A DNA stretch of 56,475 nucleotides from an uncultured Paracoccaceae bacterium (lineage in GTDB: Bacteria; Pseudomonadota; Alphaproteobacteria; Rhodobacterales; Rhodobacteraceae), in assembly GCA_938002605.1 (NCBI GenBank), contig CALLAF010000010.1, forward strand, positions 1 to 56,475, in the 5' to 3' direction. The notes under the pieces were generated by a model that was not told the origin of the DNA, did not search any database, and saw nothing but the letters and a program-made list of their open reading frames with translations. The stretch's first letter is position 1, and every line of letters starts with the position of its first letter. A program made the position numbers and the translations under genes. This document shows, piece after piece, positions 25,135 to 35,095 of the stretch.

Positions 25135-25593
25135 ATGAGCGGGTTGATTTGTGAAACCTCGCCTGTCGGCGCGCTGGGTGTCGACGCGGCAGATGGCGCG
25201 ATCACAGGGTTGCATTGGGGGCGGGCTGGGACGCTGACGCGGGGGCCGCTTTTCGATCAAGCGCGCGCCGAAATATCCGCATATTTTGCCGGCGAGTTGA
25301 CCAAATTTTCCGTACCACTTGCACCACGCGGCTCACCGTTCCAGCATGCTTTCTACGCGGCTCTATGCGCCATCCCCTATGGCGAAACACGGACCTACGG
25401 AGACTTAGCCAAATCGCTGAGTGTCTCTGCCCAAGCTATCGGACAAGCCTGCGGTGCCAACCCAATCGCAATTCTGATCCCCTGTCACCGGGTGCTGGGC
25501 GCGGCCGGACTAGGCGGCTATTCCGGCGAAGGCGGTGTGGACGCGAAAGTGGAGCTATTGCGGCTAGAAGGGGCGGCGGGGTTGTTGATTTGA
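25135..25593 (+). CDS. ogt: methylated-DNA--protein-cysteine methyltransferase
   Basis: 152 residues, the short Ogt/AGT type. The active-site motif ILIPCHRVLG holds the acceptor cysteine. YGETRTYGDLAKSLSVSAQA and GQACGANPIAILIP form the DNA-binding part. GYSGEGGVDAKVELLRLEGA is the conserved C-terminal helix. It repairs O6-alkylguanine by suicide transfer. No Ada-type regulatory domain is present. Confidence 0.95.
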   Translation: MSGLICETSPVGALGVDAADGAITGLHWGRAGTLTRGPLFDQARAEISAYFAGELTKFSVPLAPRGSPFQHAFYAALCAIPYGETRTYGDLAKSLSVSAQAIGQACGANPIAILIPCHRVLGAAGLGGYSGEGGVDAKVELLRLEGAAGLLI

Positions 25594-25622
25594 ACATGCG
25601 CCCGGCTTCCTACGACGTGTGG

Positions 25623-26507
25623 CTAGCGACGGCTGGATAATAGTCCACTAAGGAAATCTATCTGGTTTTCGCAAAATGCAATCGCGCGTAAATGCCCGTC
25701 GTCCTGTTCGACGTGCAAAGCACCTGCTTGTTCGCGATAATCCGCGGCCTCGGTCCAATAACCAATTGCGCGTTCCAGAATGTCTGCTGTCCAGTTGCCA
25801 CCATTCTCTAAAAGTGTAGCGCGGGCGTCGTTTTCTGCGTCGTGGTACCAACCTGTGAGTTCAGCATCACGAGCCCTGTTTTCAGCGGTGTTTTCGATCA
25901 GGACACATTGAAGTGCGCTTTGCGAGCCATCAGCTGTTGTCTGAATTGAAAAATGCGCGGGCGCGGAGTTTTGGGTTTTCATCTGCAGCGCTTTCGCGCC
26001 CATCACATCGGCCTCATGCTCTAGGCCAGGGTCATCATTCACCGCGACGCCCTTCATCTGCATCGTTGGTTTCACGCGGCCTTGTGCCTGTTGCACCACA
26101 TGCCACGCCTCGTGGGGGAGGTGTTTTTCTTGGCCGGGGGCGAGGTGGATGTTGCTGCCTTGCGCGTAGGCGTGCGCCTGAACCGTTGCGGGTTTGTCAG
26201 AATTGCGGTGGACGCGCACATGGTCCATCGACATGCCCGACAGGTTTTCGATCCCGGATTTCAGGTTGTCCGGTAGCCCGGTATTATTTTTCTTCGGTGC
26301 GGGGGCTTCGGCGCGTTGGATGAATTTTGCTTGAACTTCATCGTCTTCTGCCCGCTGAACAGTGGGACGTGCGTCGGCCATCAATTGGAGTTCTGTGAGC
26401 GATTGGGAAGCCGCGCTGCTATCTGCCGCGCGCTGTAACGGTCCGCCAGTTTTGGGCGCGCGCGCCTGCGCGGCACGCTGAGGCGCTATCTGCTTTTGCG
26501 TTTTCAT
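25623..26507 (-). CDS. eCIS core (DUF4157) domain protein, putative zinc metalloprotease or toxin carrier
   Basis: 294 residues. Residues 1-80 are low-complexity, Gln/Ala/Pro-rich and positively charged. The DUF4157 domain follows: [20 protein letters not shown] and [18 protein letters not shown], with the HExxH-like zinc motif HEAWH (132-136) and a downstream Glu in [18 protein letters not shown]. About 90 C-terminal residues (from [10 protein letters not shown]) are unrecognised. DUF4157 marks extracellular contractile injection system clusters and polymorphic-toxin-like proteins. No injection-system genes are in the window, so it is an orphan. ATG 26507 is preferred over TTG 26522. Confidence 0.85.
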   Translation of the reverse strand: MKTQKQIAPQRAAQARAPKTGGPLQRAADSSAASQSLTELQLMADARPTVQRAEDDEVQAKFIQRAEAPAPKKNNTGLPDNLKSGIENLSGMSMDHVRVHRNSDKPATVQAHAYAQGSNIHLAPGQEKHLPHEAWHVVQQAQGRVKPTMQMKGVAVNDDPGLEHEADVMGAKALQMKTQNSAPAHFSIQTTADGSQSALQCVLIENTAENRARDAELTGWYHDAENDARATLLENGGNWTADILERAIGYWTEAADYREQAGALHVEQDDGHLRAIAFCENQIDFLSGLLSSRR

Positions 26508-26586
26508 CAAAATGTCTCTCAATCCGAGAAGTCGTATAATAATGACGCAACTATAGCACGAGGGATAACATTTCCCTAAGGGAAAT

Positions 26587-27288
26587 TTAGGCTGCGGATT
26601 TTTCCGGCAATATTTGCTGCCCTACCCCCGCCAAAAGTAAGTAGACAGATGTCACGATCAGCCCCCAATGTGCCGCGCTGTCAGGATGAAAATCCACCCA
26701 AGCCGCCCATCCCGCAAATGCCGTCCAGGCCAGCGCCATCGGTAATGTCACGACGCGCCAACGTTCGGTGCGCACGGGGTGAACGAATTTCAACGGCAAG
26801 AACATCGCAATTGCGAGGCTTGCCACAAGCAAGAACGAAACCCAAAAATCTGGGGTGAGCGCAAAGATCACCAGCACCAGCATATTCCAGCAACCCGGAA
26901 ATCCGGAAAATGAATTATCCTTTGTTTTCATCCGTGTATCTGAAAAATACATCGCAGAGGCAAAGGTGATGATGATGATCGAAAACCACCCAGTCCAGCC
27001 CGGCAATAGCCCTGATTTGAATAGCGCGTAGGCGGGTACAAAGACATAGGTCAGGTAGTCGATAATCAGATCCAACAGCACCCCGTCAAAGATCGGCGCG
27101 TTCTTTTTCACATCATAGCGGCGCGCCAAAGGCCCATCGATCCCATCGACAAAAAACGCGACGACAAGCCAGAGGAACATCAGATTCCATTTTTCGTCAA
27201 CGGCCGCCAACATTGCCAACATGGCAAAAACCGCGCCGGTGGCTGTTAGAAAGTGGACAGAAAGGGCTTTGGTGCGAATATCCATCAT
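26587..27288 (-). CDS. pcs: phosphatidylcholine synthase
   Basis: 233 residues from ATG 27288 (a TTG at 27309 would add seven). An integral membrane CDP-alcohol phosphatidyltransferase with 7-8 helices. The active-site motif is DGPLAR, then 12 residues, then G-x3-D-x3-D (GVLLDLIID). The 12-residue gap distinguishes Pcs from most family members, which have eight. It condenses CDP-diacylglycerol with choline to phosphatidylcholine in one step, a pathway typical of host-associated and marine alphaproteobacteria. It is next to, but probably not co-transcribed with, xerC (40-base gap). Confidence 0.94.
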   Translation of the reverse strand: MMDIRTKALSVHFLTATGAVFAMLAMLAAVDEKWNLMFLWLVVAFFVDGIDGPLARRYDVKKNAPIFDGVLLDLIIDYLTYVFVPAYALFKSGLLPGWTGWFSIIIITFASAMYFSDTRMKTKDNSFSGFPGCWNMLVLVIFALTPDFWVSFLLVASLAIAMFLPLKFVHPVRTERWRVVTLPMALAWTAFAGWAAWVDFHPDSAAHWGLIVTSVYLLLAGVGQQILPEKSAA

Positions 27289-27328
27289 GACGATATGGTC
27301 GAAATTCAACCGCAGGGCAATCGGTTAG

Positions 27329-28246
27329 TCATGCCTTGGGGTGGGCCTTGTCGTAGACTTCCATTAGGCGAGCGGAATCAACAGCTGTGTAAGCTTGGGT
27401 GGTCGACAGGGACGCATGTCCCAGAAGTTCTTGGATCGTGCGTAGATCACCGCCTGCAGACAGCAAATGTGTCGCAAAAGAATGGCGCATCGCATGTGGC
27501 GTGGCGGTGGCAGGCAGGCCAAGCTGCATGCGGGTTTGCGCCATAACTTTTTGGATGGCGCGCGGAGCTAAAGGCCCGCCACGAACCGCACGAAAGAGCG
27601 GGACATTTGGTTCAACCGGGTAGGGGCATTGCGCGACATAGGCATCAACGGCGTCGCGGGCGACATCAATGACAGGCACGATCCGTTCTTTATCGCCTTT
27701 CCCTTTGATCCGCAGTACGGGGGGCAAGGGCACGTCTGCTCCGGTGAGGCTGAGCGCCTCGGAAATCCGCAGCCCACAGCCATAAAGAAGGGTGATCACC
27801 GCGCTATCGCGGGCAGCGACCCAAGGCTCGCGGGCTTGCAGCTCAACGGTCTCGATCATCGCGGCGGCGGCGTCTTCCGCCAAGGGGCGGGGGAGTTTCT
27901 TTTGAAACTTTGGTGACCGCGTAGAAAGAACGGCGGTGGGTTCAAAATCTTCGCGCTCGGACAGCCAGCGGTAGAAAGATTTCACCGCCGATAATGACCG
28001 GGCCAAAGACCGCGCGCCGACACCGCGCCCGCGTTCATGGGCCATCCACGACCGCATGTCGCGCGTTGAAATTGCGGCGACTGGTTCCAACCCCAGGCCA
28101 CCCCCATGGTGATGTGTCATAAAGGCTAAAAAACCCATCACATCCGTCTGGTAGGCTTTGAGCGTGTTATCCGCCGCACCTGACAAAGCGCGCTGATGGT
28201 CAAGCCACTTTCCCAACATATCGGTGAGCGCCGCTGAGATCATCAC
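27329..28246 (-). CDS. xerC: tyrosine recombinase XerC
   Basis: 305 residues. An N-terminal SAM-like core-binding domain (residues 1-100) is followed by the catalytic domain: Arg in LLYGCGLRISEALSLTGAD, HAMRHSFATHLLSAGGD (His-x-x-Arg), and GHASLSTTQAYTAV with the nucleophile Tyr. With XerD it resolves chromosome dimers at dif. The gene starts at GTG 28246 or ATG 28243, only 2 bases after the DUF484 stop. This DUF484-xerC pairing is also seen in gammaproteobacteria, which supports a housekeeping role rather than a phage integrase. Confidence 0.95.
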   Translation of the reverse strand: MMISAALTDMLGKWLDHQRALSGAADNTLKAYQTDVMGFLAFMTHHHGGGLGLEPVAAISTRDMRSWMAHERGRGVGARSLARSLSAVKSFYRWLSEREDFEPTAVLSTRSPKFQKKLPRPLAEDAAAAMIETVELQAREPWVAARDSAVITLLYGCGLRISEALSLTGADVPLPPVLRIKGKGDKERIVPVIDVARDAVDAYVAQCPYPVEPNVPLFRAVRGGPLAPRAIQKVMAQTRMQLGLPATATPHAMRHSFATHLLSAGGDLRTIQELLGHASLSTTQAYTAVDSARLMEVYDKAHPKA

Positions 28247-28248
28247 AG

Positions 28249-28944
28249 CTAGCCCAGCCAGCGCTGCATGACCCGTTCAAACACACCGGTGAAGAAGGTC
28301 AGCAGATCCGTGCCTTGCTGGGCGCTGAATTGCTGCGGATCTTCGGAGCCCATAATCAGCATGCCGGGGCGATTGCCCGCCCCGAGGTCCAGCTTTAGGC
28401 AGGCTTCTGATTGAATATAGCCCGCGCGTTCGCCGTAAAGACTGGCGCCTGAGTTATCGAATTTGCGCAGGGTGATTTGGCGCACCGGCATGTTGCGGCC
28501 AAGGGTGATATAATCATCAATGAACCCTTCGGGCACCACGGCGACAGCCGGGCCCATGTCATTGTCGCACTCTGGGTCCGCGCTTTCGAGAACCAACCGG
28601 ATCGCATCGACGCGCAGGGTATTGGCCACATCGCCTGTCAAATCTTCGAGAAAGGCGGTAAACGTCTGGGCATCCATCATGCGCAAAATGGCGCGGTGTA
28701 CCTGGTTGGTGCCTGCTAGGTTGTCGTAGGCCGCGGCAATAACATTGCGGTGCGTGTCTTCAAGCCGATCAAACCGGGCCTCAAGCCGTTCCATTGCGAT
28801 GCCACGCAGGTCAACAATATTGCCGCCTTTATTTTCGTCATCGCCGCCGACAAGGGCACGCATAATATCGTGATCCTCAAGCAAGAGGTTCGGGTTTGCG
28901 ATGATCTTTTCGCGGGTTTGCTCATCCATCTCGGGTGTACTCAT
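28249..28944 (-). CDS. DUF484 family protein
   Basis: 231 residues, a cytoplasmic GAF-like DUF484 protein. The N-terminal segment is EKIIANPNLLLEDHDIMRAL and the C-terminal one is RPGMLIMGSEDPQQFSAQQG then TDLLTFFTGVFERVMQRWLG. It is co-transcribed with xerC. The genomic link to xerC is conserved in proteobacteria, but its biochemical role is not known. Start ATG 28944, divergent from coxC. Confidence 0.92.
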   Translation of the reverse strand: MSTPEMDEQTREKIIANPNLLLEDHDIMRALVGGDDENKGGNIVDLRGIAMERLEARFDRLEDTHRNVIAAAYDNLAGTNQVHRAILRMMDAQTFTAFLEDLTGDVANTLRVDAIRLVLESADPECDNDMGPAVAVVPEGFIDDYITLGRNMPVRQITLRKFDNSGASLYGERAGYIQSEACLKLDLGAGNRPGMLIMGSEDPQQFSAQQGTDLLTFFTGVFERVMQRWLG

Positions 28945-29157
28945 TAGGCTGCTTTTATGTTTGTCACAAACTCTAGCAGGTCACGCCTTGCGGTTCCGCA
29001 ACTATTTTTGCGCGGTCCTAAAAGGTGACTTTTGGGGCGCACATTGGGGATGTAACCAGTCAGGCCCTATAGAGCAGAGGTGGCGCTGTATTAAGACATG
29101 CAAGGTTTTTCAACTATAGCATTTGCCAAGTGCATATTTTTTGGTCAAATTGCGGAC

Positions 29158-30273
29158 ATGGGATTTCTCGAAGTTGATCATGACGCGTTTTTGGTTGTTA
29201 TGGCCTGTGTGGTTGCTTTGGCTGCGGGGTTTACCGGTCTATCGATGACCCGCGCGCTGTCGACGAAATCCGAAATCCATAAAAAGGCTTTAATCACACT
29301 TGCATCTGTCGCGCTTGGTGGCGGAATTTGGGCGATGCATTTTGTTGCGATGTTGGGGCTGCAGCTTCCGATCTTGTTTTATTATGATGCGGCGATCACG
29401 CTTGTTTCAGCATTGACGGCGATCTTGATCGTCGGTGCCGCGCTGATCATTTTGCATTTCGCGCCGCGCACCACCGCCACAATCTCGTTGGCTGGCGGCA
29501 TTGTCGGTGTGGGCGTTTTGGGAATGCACTACATTGGGATGGCGGGTTTAGAGCTATGCCGCGCGGTCTATTCACCTTTGGGGGTAGCGCTGTCGTCTCT
29601 CGTTGCGATTGGACTATGCATTCTAGCCTTTTGGATCGCTTATGGTAAACGCACGAACCGGAATATTTTTCTGGGCACCTTATGCTTTGCGATTGCTGTT
29701 TGTTCTGTTCATTTCCTTGCCATGGCAGGTACCAAATTTGTCGCGATGCCAAGCGGTACAGAATTTGGCCCGACGATGAGCAATGAGACGCTGGCGCTTG
29801 GTGTTATTTTTTTTAGCTTTGTTATTTTCGGGGCATGTCTTTGGGTCAGCGTCACCTATTTGATCGTGCCTGCAGACGCCAAGCCCGTCCCACCTGAACC
29901 CGAGGCCGACCAGCCATCGCGCCTGCAAATTCCTTGTGAACGAGACGGTGGGAAAATCTTTATTGCGCCGGGCGAGGTAGCATTCGTGCGGGCCGATGGC
30001 CATTACACACAGGTCTACACCGACCAAGAGCGCCTATTTTGCGTTTGGCCGATCACAGAGGCGACGAAACGGCTTTTGCCAACGGGATTTTTACAAACCC
30101 ACCGCAGCTATCTGGTGAACCCGGACCGCGTCGCGCGGTTTGAACGGACGAAAGATAAAGGGCGCTGCGTCTTCGACGGTGTAGATTTGCCTCCCGCACC
30201 TGTTAGCCGCTCCAAGCTCAAGTCCATACAAGATGCCTTGGCGTCGCAGCTTGGTGCAACTCGTGCGATCTGA
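29158..30273 (+). CDS. coxC: MHYT-LytTR membrane regulator of the CO dehydrogenase cluster
   Basis: 371 residues from ATG 29158 (MGFLEVDHDAFLVV), an alternative ATG at 29098 adding 20. The N-terminal half is an MHYT sensor of about seven helices with repeated motifs GIWAMHFVAMLG, GVLGMHYIGMAG and CSVHFLAMAG. The His/Met residues are thought to bind copper or a diatomic gas. The C-terminal LytTR DNA-binding domain is clear: IFIAPGEVAFVRADGHYTQV, FLQTHRSYLVNPDRVARFER and LPPAPVSRSKLKSIQ. CoxC and CoxH of Oligotropha have this architecture, so it probably senses CO and activates coxMSL just downstream (113-base gap). Confidence 0.88.
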   Translation: MGFLEVDHDAFLVVMACVVALAAGFTGLSMTRALSTKSEIHKKALITLASVALGGGIWAMHFVAMLGLQLPILFYYDAAITLVSALTAILIVGAALIILHFAPRTTATISLAGGIVGVGVLGMHYIGMAGLELCRAVYSPLGVALSSLVAIGLCILAFWIAYGKRTNRNIFLGTLCFAIAVCSVHFLAMAGTKFVAMPSGTEFGPTMSNETLALGVIFFSFVIFGACLWVSVTYLIVPADAKPVPPEPEADQPSRLQIPCERDGGKIFIAPGEVAFVRADGHYTQVYTDQERLFCVWPITEATKRLLPTGFLQTHRSYLVNPDRVARFERTKDKGRCVFDGVDLPPAPVSRSKLKSIQDALASQLGATRAI

Positions 30274-30323
30274 CGCGCATTTCGTGCAAAATACCTGTTT
30301 TTCATTGATTTTCTAAAGCCATC

Positions 30324-30339
30324 GCATACCAACGTATGC
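30324..30339. promoter_or_regulatory. inverted repeat in the coxM promoter/leader
   Basis: GCATAC CAAC GTATGC is a perfect 6+6 inverted repeat 48 bases upstream of the coxM start and 50 bases after the coxC stop. It could be an operator for a regulator other than LytTR (which binds direct repeats), or a small RNA hairpin. It is the only dyad noticed in this gap. Confidence 0.45.
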
Positions 30340-30386
30340 CCTACTTCTTCCTAGCCAGAATAAACGCTTTTTAGGGAGGAGAGCCG

Positions 30387-31241
30387 ATGATTCCAGCGGA
30401 ATTTGATTATTATCGACCCAAGGACATGGCCGGTGTGCTATCGATTCTTGAAGAACACGGTGATGATGCGCGTGTCATGGCGGGGGGGCACAGCCTGATC
30501 CCGATGATGAAATTGCGCATGGCTGATGTGCCTCATTTGATTGACCTACAAGACGTCGGCGGCATGTCTGACATTGCGATTGACGCGGATAAAATCGTGA
30601 TCGGCGCGATGGTCACACAAGCTGAAATCATTGATCACGCAGCGCTGAAAACCAAGGCTCCGATCCTGAGCGAAGCGGCTTTGCAAATCGCTGATCCGCA
30701 GGTGCGTTACATGGGCACTGTCGGCGGCAATGTCGCCAATGGCGATCCGGGCAATGACATGCCGGGGCTGATGCAATGTCTTGATGCGACCTTTACCGTT
30801 GTGGGCCCTGATGGCGAACGCGATATTGCGGCGCGTGAATTTTACGAAGCGGCCTATATGACCGCCCGCGAAGATGACGAAGTGCTGACCCGCGTATCGA
30901 TCCCGCTGCCCAGCGGTGGCTATGCCTATGAAAAACAAAAACGCAAAATCGGGGATTATGCGACGGCGGCCGCTGCGGTTCAGATCACCAAAGACGGTGA
31001 AAACTGCGCATCTGCATCTATCGCGATGACTAACCTGAGCGACATCCCCGTCTATTCCGAAGCAGCCTGTGCTGCATTGGTTGGCACGACGGTTGATGAG
31101 GCTGCGATCAAAGCTGCGATTGACGCGATGCTTGGCGACATTGACCCGGTCGAAGACAACCGTGGCCCGGTCGCATTCAAAAACCATGTGGCGGGCGTCA
31201 TTTTGCGGCGTGCCATCACGCGCGCTTGGTCGCGGGCGTAA
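30387..31241 (+). CDS. coxM: aerobic CO dehydrogenase, medium (FAD) subunit
   Basis: 284 residues. The two FAD-binding motifs stand at AGGHS (32-36) and TVGGN (111-115), the same positions as in Oligotropha CoxM, followed by GDPGNDMPG. It passes electrons from the FeS subunit to quinones. AGGGAGGAGAG precedes the ATG, a very strong ribosome binding site. It is the first gene of the structural operon coxMSL, followed 12 bases later by coxS. Confidence 0.96.
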   Translation: MIPAEFDYYRPKDMAGVLSILEEHGDDARVMAGGHSLIPMMKLRMADVPHLIDLQDVGGMSDIAIDADKIVIGAMVTQAEIIDHAALKTKAPILSEAALQIADPQVRYMGTVGGNVANGDPGNDMPGLMQCLDATFTVVGPDGERDIAAREFYEAAYMTAREDDEVLTRVSIPLPSGGYAYEKQKRKIGDYATAAAAVQITKDGENCASASIAMTNLSDIPVYSEAACAALVGTTVDEAAIKAAIDAMLGDIDPVEDNRGPVAFKNHVAGVILRRAITRAWSRA

Positions 31242-31253
31242 GGGGGATTTATT

Positions 31254-31748
31254 ATGTCGAATAAGATGCACATCAAATTGAATGTGAACGGCAAAGCCGA
31301 GGAATTTCTGGCCGAGCCGCGCGAATTGCTGATCTATACCCTGCGCGAACGGCTGAACATCACCGGACCGCACATCGGTTGCGAAACGTCCCACTGCGGC
31401 GCGTGTACTGTCACGATTGACGGAAAATCTGTCAAATCCTGCACCATGTTCGCAGCCCAGGCCGATGGCAAAGAGATTACAACCATCGAAGGTATCGGTG
31501 GTCCCGATGATCTGCACCCACTGCAAGAGGCGTTCAAAGAACACCACGGGCTTCAGTGCGGGTATTGCACACCGGGCATGATCACCCGAGCCACCAAGCT
31601 TCTGGAAGAAAACCCCAACCCAACCGAAGAAGAAATCCGGTTCGGCATGGCCGGCAATATTTGTCGCTGCACGGGATACCAGAACATTGTGAAATCCATT
31701 CAGGCTGCGGCCACTGAAATGAATGCAGCCAAGGAGGCCGCAGAATGA
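31254..31748 (+). CDS. coxS: aerobic CO dehydrogenase, small (2Fe-2S) subunit
   Basis: 164 residues. The N-terminal plant-type 2Fe-2S cluster uses Cys43, 48, 51 and 63 ([10 protein letters not shown] ... KSC). The C-terminal four-helix 2Fe-2S domain uses Cys102, 105, 137 and 139 (QCGYCTPGM and [10 protein letters not shown]). All eight ligands are present. It transfers electrons from the Mo-Cu site of CoxL to FAD in CoxM. It overlaps coxL by ATGA. Confidence 0.97.
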   Translation: MSNKMHIKLNVNGKAEEFLAEPRELLIYTLRERLNITGPHIGCETSHCGACTVTIDGKSVKSCTMFAAQADGKEITTIEGIGGPDDLHPLQEAFKEHHGLQCGYCTPGMITRATKLLEENPNPTEEEIRFGMAGNICRCTGYQNIVKSIQAAATEMNAAKEAAE

Positions 31749-34171
31749 AGGACGAAGTCACACGCGAGGAACGCGTTGATAACCTCAAAGGAATGGGGTG
31801 TTCACGCAAACGGGTTGAAGATGCACGTTTTACCCAAGGCAAAGGCAACTATGTCGATGACGTGAAACTTGACGGGATGCTGTTTGGCGATTTTGTCCGG
31901 TCTCCCTATGCGCATGCCCGGATCACGAATATTGATACTGCGGCCGCATTGGAAGTTCCGGGAGTTTTGGCCGTGCTGACGGCGGCTGATCTGGAACCGC
32001 TTGGCCTGCACTGGATGCCCACATTGGCGGGCGATAAACAGATGGTGCTGGCCGACGGCAAAGTGTTGTTTCAGGGCCAAGAAGTCGCCTTCGTCGTGGC
32101 TGAAGATCGCTATGCCGCCGCCGACGGGATCGAAGCCGTTGTGGTCGACTATGAGGAACTGCCGGTCATTGTTGACCCATTCGAAGCACTGAAATCTGAT
32201 GTGATTTTGCGCCCTGATACGGTTGATGAAAACGGCAAGGCGGTTGACGGGGCCCATGGGCCACGCAACCATCCCAACCACATCTTTACTTGGGAAGCGG
32301 GTGACAAAGACCCGACCGAAGAGGTCATCGCAAACGCTGATGTCGTCGCAGAAGAAGAGATGTACTATCACCGCACACACCCTTGCCCGCTGGAAACTTG
32401 CGGCTGTGTGGCATCGATGGATAAGGTGAATGGCAAGCTAACGCTTTGGGGAACCTTCCAAGCGCCACATGCCATCCGCACGATTGTATCGCTGATTTCC
32501 GGGATCGAAGAACACAATATCCGGGTGATTTCGCCTGATATTGGTGGCGGATTCGGCAATAAGGTGGGTGCTTATCCGGGCTATGTCTGTTCTGTCGTGG
32601 CATCCATCGTGACGGGTAAGCCGGTCAAATGGATCGAAGACCGGACGGACAATCTGATGACCACGGCCTTTGCGCGTGACTATTGGATGAAGGGTAAGAT
32701 TTCCGCCACACCCGAAGGTAAAATCACCGGGCTACATTGCCATGTGACGGCCGATCACGGCGGCTTTGATGCCTGTGCCGACCCGACCAAGTTTCCTGCA
32801 GGCTTTATGAACATCTGTACCGGGTCTTATGATATCCCAACGGCCTATCTGGCGGTGGATGGTGTCTACACCAACAAAGCCCCCGGCGGCGTGTCGTACC
32901 GCTGTTCCTTCCGCGTGACAGAGGCTGTCTATTTCATTGAACGGATGATCGAAGTACTGGCGATCAAGTTGGATATGGATGCGGCTGAACTGCGCCGGAT
33001 TAACTTTATCAAAAAGGAACAGTTCCCATATACAGCCGCGCTGGGCTGGGAATACGATTCTGGCGATTATCACACCGCTTGGGATAAGGCGCTAAAAGCC
33101 GTTGATTACGACGGTCTGCGCGCCGAACAGGTGCAACGTGTTGCAGATTTCAAGGCGGGCAAAACCCGCAAACTGATGGGAATTGGTCTATCATTCTTTA
33201 CTGAGATTGTCGGCGCTGGCCCGGTCAAGAATTGCGATATTCTTGGGCTTGGCATGTTCGACAGCTGTGAAATCCGGATCCACCCGACCGGGTCCGCGAT
33301 TGCACGGTTAGGCACGATTTCCCAAGGCCAAGGGCACGCGACCACATTTGCGCAAATCCTTGCCTCGGAAATCGGGCTGCCTGCCGACAGTATTACGATT
33401 GAAGAAGGCGATACTGATACCGCCCCCTATGGGCTTGGCACTTATGGGTCTCGGTCCACACCGGTGGCAGGGGCTGCCACAGCTATGGCTGGGCGTAAAA
33501 TCCGGGCCAAGGCCCAGATGATCGCGGCTTACCTGCTTGAAGTTCACGACAATGACGTGGAATTCGATGTGGATCGGTTTGTTGTCAAAGGCGCGCCTGA
33601 AAAGTTCAAAACAATGAAGGAAATCGCCTTTGCCGCCTATAATCAGGCTATTCCGGGAATCGAACCAGGGCTTGAGGCGGTCAGCTATTATGATCCGCCG
33701 AATATGACCTATCCGTTTGGGGCCTATATCTGTGTCATGGATATTGATGTGGATACTGGCGTTCCAGATATCCGACGTTTCTATGCGCTTGATGATTGTG
33801 GCACGCGGATCAACCCGATGATCATCGAAGGCCAAGTGCACGGTGGTTTGACCGAAGCGCTTGCTGTCGCCTTGGGCCAAGAGATTGCCTATGACGACAT
33901 GGGGAACTGCAAAACGGGCACATTGATGGACTTTTTCCTGCCCACCGCGTGGGAGGTCCCAAATTACGAGACCGACTACACGGTCACCCCCAGCCCGCAT
34001 CACCCGATTGGCGCTAAGGGCGTCGGTGAAAGCCCACATGTTGGCGGCGTGCCCTGTTTTTCAAACGCGGTGCAGGATGCGTTCCGTGCCTTTGGCAACA
34101 CGCATACAAACATGCCCCATGATCATTGGCGGATTTGGAAGACCGCAAATGAAATGGGCTTACACGACTAA
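31745..34171 (+). CDS. coxL: aerobic CO dehydrogenase, large (Mo-Cu) subunit, form I
   Basis: 808 residues (809 in Oligotropha). The active-site loop reads SYRCSFR with Cys387 as the copper ligand, matching Cys388 of the reference. This is the form I signature (AYRCSFR), except that Ala is replaced by Ser. Form II enzymes have AYRGAGR, so true CO dehydrogenase activity is expected. Glu762 in [13 protein letters not shown] is the conserved base at molybdenum. Molybdopterin contacts include [10 protein letters not shown] and [10 protein letters not shown]. It oxidises CO to CO2 in the cytoplasm at the membrane. Confidence 0.96.
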   Translation: MKDEVTREERVDNLKGMGCSRKRVEDARFTQGKGNYVDDVKLDGMLFGDFVRSPYAHARITNIDTAAALEVPGVLAVLTAADLEPLGLHWMPTLAGDKQMVLADGKVLFQGQEVAFVVAEDRYAAADGIEAVVVDYEELPVIVDPFEALKSDVILRPDTVDENGKAVDGAHGPRNHPNHIFTWEAGDKDPTEEVIANADVVAEEEMYYHRTHPCPLETCGCVASMDKVNGKLTLWGTFQAPHAIRTIVSLISGIEEHNIRVISPDIGGGFGNKVGAYPGYVCSVVASIVTGKPVKWIEDRTDNLMTTAFARDYWMKGKISATPEGKITGLHCHVTADHGGFDACADPTKFPAGFMNICTGSYDIPTAYLAVDGVYTNKAPGGVSYRCSFRVTEAVYFIERMIEVLAIKLDMDAAELRRINFIKKEQFPYTAALGWEYDSGDYHTAWDKALKAVDYDGLRAEQVQRVADFKAGKTRKLMGIGLSFFTEIVGAGPVKNCDILGLGMFDSCEIRIHPTGSAIARLGTISQGQGHATTFAQILASEIGLPADSITIEEGDTDTAPYGLGTYGSRSTPVAGAATAMAGRKIRAKAQMIAAYLLEVHDNDVEFDVDRFVVKGAPEKFKTMKEIAFAAYNQAIPGIEPGLEAVSYYDPPNMTYPFGAYICVMDIDVDTGVPDIRRFYALDDCGTRINPMIIEGQVHGGLTEALAVALGQEIAYDDMGNCKTGTLMDFFLPTAWEVPNYETDYTVTPSPHHPIGAKGVGESPHVGGVPCFSNAVQDAFRAFGNTHTNMPHDHWRIWKTANEMGLHD

Positions 34172-34219
34172 ACCAAAGTCTGGGTGGGGCGCAGGCCCCA
34201 CCGGACGCGGAGAATTTTG

Positions 34220-35095
34220 ATGACTTGGACTGAGCTACAAACCGCGCTGGGGCGCGAAGGATACGTCGCATCAGACGACCTAAGCGTTGCTTTGCAATTG
34301 GCCTTGTCATTGGGGCGGCCTTTGCTGTTAGAAGGTGCTGCTGGCGTCGGAAAGACCGAAATTGCGCGCACGTTGTCAGCGGTAAAAGACACGCAGCTGA
34401 TCCGTTTGCAATGCTACGAAGGTCTGGACGCGTCCCAAGCGATCTACGAATGGAATTATCAACGGCAATTGCTGAGCATCCGTGCATCGGCAGAGGCCGG
34501 CGAAACCGGTAAGGCCGTTGAAGATCGCATTTTTTCAAAAGAATTCCTTTTAGAGCGCCCCTTGCTCGCAGCAATCAGCCAAGACGTGCCGCCCGTCTTG
34601 TTGATTGACGAAATCGACCGCGCGGATGAAGAATTTGAGGCCTATCTGCTCGAAATTCTATCTGATTTTCAAGTGTCTATCCCTGAACTTGGTACGATCA
34701 AAGCAAAGACCCGACCCATCGTAATCTTGACCTCAAACGGCACCCGCGATCTGTCAGACGCGCTGCGCCGCCGCTGCCTTTATACATATGTGGAATATCC
34801 GGACCGGACGACCGAGCTGGCGATCCTAAAAGCACGCTGTCCGCAGATTGACGCGCTGCTTGGCGCGCAAGTGATCGGATTTGTACAAAAACTACGCGAG
34901 GAAGACCTTGAGAAAACGCCTGGGGTGGCCGAGATGTTGGATTTCGCGGCGGCGCTGATGGGGCTAGGGATTGCGGATTTAACCCGCGACCCAGCGACGT
35001 TGCAGGCGACGCTGACAACCTTGCTTAAGACGCAAAGCGATCAAGCGCAGATCACCACCGAAGTTGCCAGCCGTATCGCAGGTAAAGCCGCATGA
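34220..35095 (+). CDS. coxD: MoxR-family AAA+ ATPase
   Basis: 291 residues. Walker A is GAAGVGKT (39-46) and Walker B is PPVLLIDEIDRADEEFEAYL. The sensor region is VILTSNGTRDLSDALRRRCL with an arginine finger. CoxD is the AAA+ chaperone thought to build the copper-sulfur part of the Mo-Cu site. ATG 34220 has GGAGAATTTTG before it; an earlier TTG is rejected. It overlaps coxE by ATGA. A 48-base gap separates it from coxL. Confidence 0.95.
   Translation: MTWTELQTALGREGYVASDDLSVALQLALSLGRPLLLEGAAGVGKTEIARTLSAVKDTQLIRLQCYEGLDASQAIYEWNYQRQLLSIRASAEAGETGKAVEDRIFSKEFLLERPLLAAISQDVPPVLLIDEIDRADEEFEAYLLEILSDFQVSIPELGTIKAKTRPIVILTSNGTRDLSDALRRRCLYTYVEYPDRTTELAILKARCPQIDALLGAQVIGFVQKLREEDLEKTPGVAEMLDFAAALMGLGIADLTRDPATLQATLTTLLKTQSDQAQITTEVASRIAGKAA

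Noticed and set aside
27329..28246. Reading the tyrosine recombinase as a phage or island integrase
   Set aside because: Its immediate DUF484 partner and its sequence fit housekeeping XerC, and there is no attachment site or phage gene nearby.
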